22,809 nt of DNA from Scatomorpha pullicola. GTDB taxonomy: Bacteria; Bacillota; Clostridia; Oscillospirales; Oscillospiraceae. A program made the position numbers and the translations under genes. Below the pieces are notes generated by a model. It searched no databases and was not told where the DNA came from. It worked only from the letters and a program-made list of their open reading frames with translations. The stretch's first letter is position 1, and each line of letters starts with the position of its first letter. The stretch is taken from NCBI GenBank assembly GCA_018716545.1, contig DVJU01000097.1, positions 1 through 22,809 of the forward strand, given 5' to 3'. Shown in pieces: positions 17,452 to 22,809 of this stretch.

Positions 17452-18096
17452 TCAGCTCGGGTAGTGTATCATTGCGAGGTCTATGTCCTGGAAGTCGTCC
17501 TCGTATATCGTCCAGACGTTGTTGTCGTCGCGCTTGACCTGCACGACCATCTCGACGGGGTCGAGGTAGCCCACGCTGTCCAGGTTGTCGCGGCAGAGCT
17601 GGATGAAGGCCTCCGCCCAGGCGGCGTCGTAGGCCTCGTAGGTGTCAAAGGTCTGGTTGTTGAGCTCGGTTATGACCGGCTCGGACTGGTCGACGACCTT
17701 CTGCATGATGTCTATGGGGTAGATGGTGAGCTGGACTCCATAGGTGGTGTCGTCGACCTTTGTGGACTCGCCCACCTCATAGCGCGAGTGGGAGTAGATC
17801 TCCTTGTAGAGCTCCACCAGCTCGTTCGTCAGCTCCTCCGTGGGGTAGGTGATGTCGAAGTAGTACGTGAAGAATTCGGCCTCGGTCTGAAGCCCCTGCA
17901 GATAGTTGGCCTCGGCCTCGTCTGCGGTGATGTCGACCAGCTCCAGGAACTCGTCGCTGTACTTGCCGAGATAGATCTCGTCCAGGTTGCCCTGAACCAG
18001 AGTGCGCGAGACGTCCTCCATTGCCCCGCAGCCGGCAAGCGACAGTGCAAGCGCGAGCGCGAGCGCCAGCGCCGCAAAGCGTTTTGCTCTTTTCAT
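17452..18096 (-). CDS. Secreted lipoprotein of unknown function
   Basis: This 214-residue protein is not recognised with certainty. Its N-terminus is a clear lipoprotein signal: a basic start (MKRAKR), a hydrophobic LALALALAL core and the lipobox LAGC near residue 23, so the mature protein should be anchored outside the membrane. The mature part is acidic and largely helical, with two similar stretches (YSDEFLELVDITADEAEANY... and later YEAYDAAWAEAFIQ...). It ends in a strand-rich VEMVVQVKRDDNNVWTIYEDD, reminiscent of clostridial lipoproteins with DUF5105-like folds. ATG at 18096 with AAAAGGAG 8 nt upstream; a longer open frame upstream has no site. It may be in the same transcript as the Gx gene, 104 bp before it. 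Confidence 0.8.
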   Translation of the reverse strand: MKRAKRFAALALALALALSLAGCGAMEDVSRTLVQGNLDEIYLGKYSDEFLELVDITADEAEANYLQGLQTEAEFFTYYFDITYPTEELTNELVELYKEIYSHSRYEVGESTKVDDTTYGVQLTIYPIDIMQKVVDQSEPVITELNNQTFDTYEAYDAAWAEAFIQLCRDNLDSVGYLDPVEMVVQVKRDDNNVWTIYEDDFQDIDLAMIHYPS

Positions 18097-18156
18097 ATTT
18101 TGTTCTCCTTTTCCCTTATTGATAACGCCCGTTGAGGCGCTATAGGCTTTTAACCG

Positions 18157-18172
18157 CCGCCCCCCTGGCGGC
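18157..18172 (-). terminator. Weak hairpin after the Gx transporter gene
   Basis: GCCGCC (18157-18162) pairs with GGCGGC (18167-18172) and is followed on the minus strand by GGTTAAAAG rather than a T run. It may slow or partly end transcription before the lipoprotein gene; the rest of 18097-18200 shows nothing else convincing. Confidence 0.25.
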
Positions 18173-18200
18173 CGCGAGGGAATATGCGGTGCAGCGCGGC

Positions 18201-18704
18201 TCAAAGCAGCCGCGACTTCCTGACTGCACGTATGAGGAACATGCTGGCGAGGCCGGTGAACACACCGGTCACGACTCCGCTGGCCGCGAGAGCCAGGCCG
18301 TAGACTATCAGCCCGGGAGTCTGCGTGATGAGTATTGCGACGAGCAGCTGCCCGGCGTTGTGCGCCAGGGCGGCGAACACGCTGACCACCCAGAGCAGCT
18401 TCTCCGGGAACACGCCTACCAGAACGCACATGACTATGTAGGCGAACACTCCGCCTGCGACGGAGAACAGGAAGGCGGAAAAGCCCCCCGCAAATACGCT
18501 GCCGAGCACAAGCCTGACTGCGAGTATCGCAAGCGCGTCCCGGCGGCCGAGCAGCACCATGGCCACAAGCGTGACTATGTTGGCCAGACCCAGCTTGACG
18601 CCGGGGATGGCGACAAGGGGCGGTATCTGGCTCTCCGCCACGAATATTGTCAGCGCCACGGCGGCGAGCGCCGCGCAGAGCGCTATGCGTTTGGATGCCT
18701 TCAT
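18201..18704 (-). CDS. Gx transporter family membrane protein (Hpre_diP_synt_I)
   Basis: This 167-residue, almost wholly hydrophobic protein has about five transmembrane segments. The N-terminal block ESQIPPLVAIPGVKLGLANIVTL (about 24-46) is the family hallmark, followed by RLVLGSVFAGGFSAFLFSVAGG. These proteins are often labelled heptaprenyl diphosphate synthase component I but resemble ECF-transporter substrate-binding components such as ThiW, so a small-molecule uptake role is more likely; the substrate is unknown. The ATG at 18704 overlaps the stop of the NusG-II gene by 4 nt. From general genome knowledge this pair recurs in Clostridia, often beside FMN-transferase or Rnf genes. None is adjacent here. 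Confidence 0.85.
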   Translation of the reverse strand: MKASKRIALCAALAAVALTIFVAESQIPPLVAIPGVKLGLANIVTLVAMVLLGRRDALAILAVRLVLGSVFAGGFSAFLFSVAGGVFAYIVMCVLVGVFPEKLLWVVSVFAALAHNAGQLLVAILITQTPGLIVYGLALAASGVVTGVFTGLASMFLIRAVRKSRLL

Positions 18705-19066
18705 GCCTCGTCCTCCGGGTTGAGTATGTCGATGACCAGGCCGTGGGGCACGCAGGCTATGGGCACATAGCCGCCGGAGATGGCGCCCTGCCTGACGCAG
18801 ACCTGGTCGGGGCAGTCGGCGCTGACCACCTGGATGGAGCCGTGCTCCACGCGGATGCGGTTCGTGCCAAGCTCCGTGGTCACGTCAAACTCGTAGGGCA
18901 TGACTACGGCGTCAAGCTCTATCTCCTCGTACAGCTCGCCGTCGAGCCAGATGCGGGCCACCGCGCCCTCCGCCTTGCCGTTGGAGCGCAGCCAGAGAAA
19001 CGCCGCGAGCCCTATGACAAACACGACGGAGAACATTATTGCCCAGAATTTCGTCTTACGTACCAT
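18701..19066 (-). CDS. Membrane-anchored NusG domain II protein
   Basis: This 121-residue protein has one N-terminal transmembrane anchor (about residues 8-26) and an extracytoplasmic domain of the NusG domain-II type (PF07009). The conserved end SADCPDQVCVRQG...PIACVPHGLVI contains three Cys. It shares only a fold with the transcription factor NusG and is not expected to act in transcription. Its role is unknown, with a redox or cofactor-related function sometimes suggested by its neighbours in other genomes. The ATG at 19066 has no ribosome binding site and coincides with the predicted transcription start. Either the mRNA is leaderless or a later start (for example Met11) is used. It overlaps the Gx transporter gene. 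Confidence 0.85.
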   Translation of the reverse strand: MVRKTKFWAIMFSVVFVIGLAAFLWLRSNGKAEGAVARIWLDGELYEEIELDAVVMPYEFDVTTELGTNRIRVEHGSIQVVSADCPDQVCVRQGAISGGYVPIACVPHGLVIDILNPEDEA

Positions 19067-19072
19067 GGATTC

Positions 19073-19101
19073 ATTTTAAGATACAAGACACTAGTTGTCA
19101 A
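19073..19101 (-). promoter_or_regulatory. Promoter of the NusG-II/Gx genes
   Basis: On the minus strand -35 TTGACA (19096-19101) and -10 TAAAAT (19073-19078) are 17 bp apart. The predicted start is near 19066, the first base of the annotated start codon. The -35 is part of the leftmost TTGTCAA repeat. Confidence 0.72.
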
Positions 19102-19123
19102 GCAGTTGTCAATCCATTGTCAA
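19095..19123. repeat. Three TTGTCAA direct repeats at 11-bp spacing in a divergent promoter
   Basis: TTGTCAA (reverse complement TTGACAA) occurs at 19095-19101, 19106-19112 and 19117-19123. The outer two copies provide the -35 boxes of the two divergent promoters, and the middle copy serves neither. The near-helical spacing suggests a protein-binding array as well as promoter elements. Confidence 0.85.
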
Positions 19124-19145
19124 ACCGGTTACAAAATGATATAAT
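19117..19145 (+). promoter_or_regulatory. Promoter of the FHA-SEDS/PBP operon
   Basis: TTGTCA (19117-19122), a 17-bp spacer and a perfect TATAAT (19140-19145) lie 34 bp upstream of the start codon. The -35 is the rightmost TTGTCAA repeat. Confidence 0.8.
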
Positions 19146-19179
19146 CAGCCGGTGAAACTTTCGCTTTGGAGGTGCGGCG

Positions 19180-20955
19180 ATGCCGGACGTATCGGAGCTT
19201 GTCGGATATATAATAGGCGGCACTCGGTATATTCTGCCGCTGCTGGCGCTGTGGGTGCTGGCGCGGTGCCTGCGCAGCATGCTGCGCGACCGATATGAGC
19301 CTGAAACCTGGGCCTATCTCGTTGACCTGAACGGGGACAGGCACCCGGTCAACCACTGGGAGTGCATAATAGGCCGCTCGCGCTCGGCAGACGTCGTGCT
19401 GGAGGCGCCCAGCGTCTCGCGCGTCCACGCCAGCTTGCAGCGCGACGGAGGCGGATACTGGACGGTGTCCGACCTGCGCAGCAAGGGCGGGACCTTTGTC
19501 AACGGCGACGAGGCCGACGTGCTCGACCCCGTGCGCGACGGGGACGTGCTGGACTTCGCCGGCGAGGAGCTGGTGTTCCAGGAGGTCAGCCGCGACGAGC
19601 GCGAATGGCTCGAGCGCAGGCGCACCGCCCCCGGGCGCTTCGTGGGACCGGGCGTGACGCTGCTGATACTGACGCTGTTCCAGGCGTTTTTGACGCTGGA
19701 GTTCACGGTCACGGCGGCCGACGAGTACCTCACTCCCATCTGCCTGGCCTTCGCGGCGCTCATAGTGCTGGAGTGGTTCTGCTATCTGGTCATGCGCTCC
19801 GTGCGCCGCACGGGCTTTGAGCCGGAGACGATAGCGTTTTTCCTCAGCACGCTGGGCATGGAGGTCTGCGCGTCGAGCACGCCGGACGAGATGTTCCGCC
19901 AGGTGCTGTTTCTGATAATCGGCGTGGCGCTGTTTTTCGTCCTCGGCTGGTGGCTGAGGGATCTGCGCCGCGTCAAGGCCGTGCGGATGCTGGCCGCGCT
20001 GGCGGCCATGGGTCTGCTGGCGATAACCGTAGTGCTGGGCGAGGTCCGCGGCGGCGCGGGCAACTGGCTCAACTTCGGCTCGTTCACCATACAGCCCAGC
20101 GAGCTGGTCAAGGTGCTGTACATCTACACCGGAGCGGCCACGCTCGACCGGCTGTTCGCAAGGCGGAACCTGTTCGGCTTCATCGTCTTCTCCGCCATCT
20201 GCGTCTGCGCCCTGGCGCTAATGGGCGACTTCGGCACGGCGCTCATCTTCTTTGCGACCTTCCTTGTCATAGCCTTCATGCGCTCCGGCAGCTTCGCCAC
20301 GGTCTTCCTCGCCGTCGCGGGCGCGGGCATGGGCGGCTTCCTGGTGCTGAGCGTCAAGCCCTACGTGCTGGAGCGCTTCGCCACCTGGGGTCACGCCTGG
20401 GAGGACGTCTGGGACAGCGGCTACCAGCAGACCCACGCCATGAGTGCGGCCGCCTCCGGCGGACTGTTCGGGCGCGGCGCGGGCGAGGGCAGCCTGGTCG
20501 ACATCACGGCGGCGGACACGGACATGGTCTTCGCGGTGCTCAGCGAGGAGCTGGGGCTGCTGATAGCCGTGCTCGCCATGCTCGCGGTCATCGCGCTGGC
20601 GTTCTTCACCGTGCGCAACGCGGCGCGCGGGCGCAGCACCTTCTACGTCATAGCCGGCTGCGCGGCGGTGAGCCTGATGATGGTGCAGATGGGTCTCAAC
20701 ATCTTCGGCTCGCTGGACATCCTGCCGTTCACGGGCGTGACCTTCCCCTTCGTGTCGAAGGGCGGCACCTCGCTGATAGCCTGCTGGATGCTGCTGGCCT
20801 TTGTCAAGGCCACGGACACGCGGCGCGACGCCAGCTTTGTCGTCAGCCGCGACCCCAAGACTCCGGACGAGGAGTACGAGGAGGACTACGAAGAAGACGG
20901 CGATTACGAGGAGAACACCCCTCAGAATGACCCCGGAAGGGAGGGTGCTGTATGA
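19180..20955 (+). CDS. FHA domain-SEDS (FtsW/RodA/SpoVE family) peptidoglycan glycosyltransferase fusion
   Basis: This 591-residue protein joins three parts. A first transmembrane helix (about 8-32) is followed by a cytoplasmic FHA domain (about 45-137) with the phosphothreonine-binding signature GRS (65-67), SVSRVH (78-83) and N108. A SEDS polymerase then runs from about residue 155 to 555 with around nine or ten helices. SEDS landmarks are GNWLNFGSFTIQPSELVK (294-311), GDFGTA (349-354), TDMVFAV near residue 448, whose Asp aligns with the essential Asp of E. coli RodA, and the C-terminal PFTGVTFPFVSKGGTS. The tail is very acidic. SEDS proteins polymerise glycan from lipid II with a partner class B PBP, here the next gene, overlapping by 4 nt. 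The FHA domain implies control by a Ser/Thr kinase. GGAGGTG lies about 7 nt before the ATG. Confidence 0.93.
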   Translation: MPDVSELVGYIIGGTRYILPLLALWVLARCLRSMLRDRYEPETWAYLVDLNGDRHPVNHWECIIGRSRSADVVLEAPSVSRVHASLQRDGGGYWTVSDLRSKGGTFVNGDEADVLDPVRDGDVLDFAGEELVFQEVSRDEREWLERRRTAPGRFVGPGVTLLILTLFQAFLTLEFTVTAADEYLTPICLAFAALIVLEWFCYLVMRSVRRTGFEPETIAFFLSTLGMEVCASSTPDEMFRQVLFLIIGVALFFVLGWWLRDLRRVKAVRMLAALAAMGLLAITVVLGEVRGGAGNWLNFGSFTIQPSELVKVLYIYTGAATLDRLFARRNLFGFIVFSAICVCALALMGDFGTALIFFATFLVIAFMRSGSFATVFLAVAGAGMGGFLVLSVKPYVLERFATWGHAWEDVWDSGYQQTHAMSAAASGGLFGRGAGEGSLVDITAADTDMVFAVLSEELGLLIAVLAMLAVIALAFFTVRNAARGRSTFYVIAGCAAVSLMMVQMGLNIFGSLDILPFTGVTFPFVSKGGTSLIACWMLLAFVKATDTRRDASFVVSRDPKTPDEEYEEDYEEDGDYEENTPQNDPGREGAV

Positions 20956-22235
20956 AAAAAGTCAAAAACCGCGCGTGGTCCAGCCTGCTGATCGCCCTGC
21001 TGCTCGTAGTTGGACTGGGCGTCTACCTGGTCAAGCTCGCCGACAACGGCGGAGCCTGGGCCAGCTACTTCTCCGGCGGCACGCCGGGGGGCACGATACT
21101 CGACCGCAACGGCGTCACGCTCTACTCCTCCGCCGAGGACGGCGTGAGCTACGCTGCGGACTACACCACGCGCCTGGCCTGCTACCATCTTATAGGCGAC
21201 AGCACGGGCAATATACGCACCGGCGCGCTCCGTCAGTTCCGGGATCTGCTGAGCGGCTACAGCTTTATAAACGGCAGCTCCAGCGGCAAGACCCTGCAGC
21301 TTACGGTGGATTCGTCCCTGAACACCGTCGCTTACAACGCGCTCGCCGGACGCAACGGCGCGGTGATGCTTATAGACTACACCACCGGCGAGGTGCTGTG
21401 CATGGTGTCGACCCCGGCGGACGACCCCACGAACCCCTCTGGCAGCCCCGCCGAGGGCACGTACATCAACAAGTGCCTGAGCGCCAGCTTCGTCCCCGGC
21501 AGCGTGTACAAGCTCGTCACGCTCGCGGCGGCGATAGAGAACATACCCGACCTGTTCGAGCGCACGTTCTGGTGCGAGGGCAGCAGCGTGGTCGGCGGAG
21601 CGGTGCTCAACTGCACCGGCTCTCACGGCAACCAGACCATAGAGCAGGCGCTGGCCAACTCCTGCAACTGCGCCTTCGGCGCGATCGCGCTGGAGCTGGG
21701 CGCGGACACGCTGGCCGAGTACGCCGAGAAGCTGGGTATCACGCAGGAGCTGGAGATGGACGGCATAACCATCCCCGCCGGCAACTTTGACAAGGCGGAG
21801 GCCGGCTCCATCGGCCTGGCCTGGTCCGGAATCGGCCAGTACAACAACCTGGTCGTGCCCTACGCGCTGGTGCGCTACGTGGCCGCGATAGCCAACGGCG
21901 GCAGCGTGTACGAGCCGACGCTGCTCGGCCACGGCATCCTCGACCGTGAGACGCAGCTGCTCAGCGCCGACACGGCCGCGCGCATCGCGGAGATGATGAA
22001 CCACAACGTCCAGACCGCCTACGGCGGCCAGTACACCTTCCCGGGGCTGAACGTCTCCGCCAAGACCGGCACCGCCGAGGTCGGCGACGGCACTTCCCAC
22101 GCCTGGATGACCGGCTTCCTCAACGACGCTGAGCACCCCTACGCCTTCGTCGTGCTGGTCGAGCACGCCGGCGGCGGCCTCACCAACGCCGCGCCCATAG
22201 TCAACCAGGTTCTCCAGGCGGCCGTGGCCGCGTGA
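20952..22235 (+). CDS. Class B penicillin-binding protein (PbpA-like transpeptidase)
   Basis: This 427-residue protein has a short cytoplasmic start, one membrane anchor (about 10-28), a small pedestal region and a transpeptidase domain with all three penicillin-binding motifs: SVYK (Ser184 nucleophile, Lys187), SCN (237-239) and KTG (371-373). It cross-links glycan strands made by the upstream SEDS partner and acts outside the membrane. It is short for a class B PBP, with a reduced N-terminal region, similar in outline to the PbpA type that accompanies RodA in Actinobacteria and in many Clostridia. ATG overlaps the SEDS stop by 4 nt (ATGA), with GGAGGG upstream. The operon ends here, with a strong hairpin 35 bp downstream. 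Confidence 0.94.
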   Translation: MKKVKNRAWSSLLIALLLVVGLGVYLVKLADNGGAWASYFSGGTPGGTILDRNGVTLYSSAEDGVSYAADYTTRLACYHLIGDSTGNIRTGALRQFRDLLSGYSFINGSSSGKTLQLTVDSSLNTVAYNALAGRNGAVMLIDYTTGEVLCMVSTPADDPTNPSGSPAEGTYINKCLSASFVPGSVYKLVTLAAAIENIPDLFERTFWCEGSSVVGGAVLNCTGSHGNQTIEQALANSCNCAFGAIALELGADTLAEYAEKLGITQELEMDGITIPAGNFDKAEAGSIGLAWSGIGQYNNLVVPYALVRYVAAIANGGSVYEPTLLGHGILDRETQLLSADTAARIAEMMNHNVQTAYGGQYTFPGLNVSAKTGTAEVGDGTSHAWMTGFLNDAEHPYAFVVLVEHAGGGLTNAAPIVNQVLQAAVAA

Positions 22236-22269
22236 GGAGGAGCCGGCGCGCCCGGACTTAATAAAAATA

Positions 22270-22298
22270 CGAACCCCCGTCCGGCGGACGGGGGTTCG
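22270..22298 (-). terminator. Intrinsic terminator between convergent genes
   Basis: CGAACCCCCGTCC (22270-22282) and GGACGGGGGTTCG (22286-22298) form a perfect 13-bp stem with loop GGC. On the minus strand it is followed by TATTTTTATT, so it mainly ends the radical SAM gene. On the plus strand the tail is CTGCGTCTTG, a weaker stop for the PBP operon. Confidence 0.82.
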
Positions 22299-22319
22299 CT
22301 GCGTCTTGAATCATGCGGC

Positions 22320-22809
22320 TCAGCCGTTGGGGTGGCTCTCGCTCCAGAGCTCGGCGGACTTGACGGCCCACTTTTCCGCCTTGTCAACGCACTTGGCGGT
22401 CAGCTCGTCGACGTCCTCGGGCGCCTCCACGTCGGTGCTCCTGGCGCCGGACTCGTGCACCATGTTCGCCAGCGCTCCGGGGTTATCCAGCAGCGGACAG
22501 GGGCGCAGATGGTTGCAGTTGAACGGCTGCCCTCTGTGGTAGGCCATGAAAAGCGGGGACTTGTAGGCCTCCAGCAGCGTCTTCTCGCGGATGTTCGAGT
22601 CGGAGTAGTGGATGAACGCGCACGGCTCGATGTCGCCCGCGGCGTTGATGTGGCAGTAGCTCCTGCCGCCGGCGATGCAGCCGCCGACGTACTCGCCGTC
22701 GTTCCAGAAGTCCATGGTGAACAGCGGCTTGGTGCGGCGGAACTCGCGCACCTTGCGGTACATGTACGCGCGCTGCTCGGCCGTGACCATCAGCTCGGGC
22801 ACGGCGTTC
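22320..22809 (-). CDS. Radical SAM protein with C-terminal SPASM-type domain (partial, start outside window)
   Basis: Only the last 163 or so residues are present; the frame is open to the window edge, so the catalytic CxxxCxxC region lies beyond it. The visible part has GGCIAGGRSYCHINAAGDIEPC, then FIHYSDSNIREKTLLEAYKSPLF and FNCNHLRPCPLLDNP, with Cys spacing typical of auxiliary iron-sulfur cluster domains of SPASM/twitch radical SAM enzymes. Such enzymes often modify peptides or act in cofactor or lipid pathways; the substrate cannot be told from this fragment. It ends with a helical tail (ELTAKCVDKAEKWAVKSAELW). A GTG at 22802 is in frame but is probably internal, because family members are far longer. 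It converges on the PBP operon. Confidence 0.85.
   Translation of the reverse strand, partial: NAVPELMVTAEQRAYMYRKVREFRRTKPLFTMDFWNDGEYVGGCIAGGRSYCHINAAGDIEPCAFIHYSDSNIREKTLLEAYKSPLFMAYHRGQPFNCNHLRPCPLLDNPGALANMVHESGARSTDVEAPEDVDELTAKCVDKAEKWAVKSAELWSESHPNG

Overview
The window looks like the chromosome of a GC-rich, spore-forming member of the Clostridia, probably a gut Oscillospirales/Eubacteriales-type organism. The reasons are dipicolinate synthase genes (endospore formation), a Firmicutes-type hprK-murB-rapZ-yvcK-whiA cluster, strong AGGAGG-like ribosome binding sites, sigma-A type promoters, GTG and TTG starts, and a zinc-ribbon L28 protein. The species assignment is inference. No phage, transposase, CRISPR, tRNA or rRNA was seen.

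Layout. Positions 1-252 hold no gene but carry a chain of near-perfect hairpins that looks like a dispersed or tandem intergenic element. Next is a minus-strand thyA-folA pair (dTMP and tetrahydrofolate supply). Divergent from it are dpaA-dpaB (dipicolinic acid for spores). A strong terminator then ends a minus-strand type II P-type ATPase gene. The leader of the ATPase gene folds as a yybP-ykoY manganese riboswitch with its own promoter and a mutually exclusive terminator, so the pump is best read as a manganese (or Mn/Ca) exporter. From 6067 to 14242, minus-strand genes hprK-murB-rapZ-yvcK-whiA-dnaE are packed nearly end to end behind one sigma-A promoter. They link carbon-catabolite signalling, cell-wall precursor synthesis, envelope and division regulation, and replication.

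Divergent from hprK is rpmB (L28), then two overlapping CNNM/CBS/CorC membrane proteins (probable Mg2+ or other divalent-cation exporters) behind a perfect-consensus extended -10 promoter. A bidirectional terminator separates these from a minus-strand lipoprotein, a Gx-type membrane transporter and a membrane-anchored NusG-domain-II protein. A compact divergent promoter built on three 11-bp-spaced TTGTCAA repeats drives the NusG-II/Gx pair leftwards. Rightwards it drives a two-gene peptidoglycan operon: an FHA-SEDS (FtsW/RodA) fusion and its class B penicillin-binding protein partner. The window ends inside a minus-strand radical SAM/SPASM gene.

The most interesting points are the Mn riboswitch with a readable switching mechanism, the 11-bp-repeat divergent promoter with a possibly leaderless transcript, the FHA-SEDS/PBP pair, the hairpin-chain element at the left edge, and a marked ATA/ATC isoleucine codon contrast between genes.
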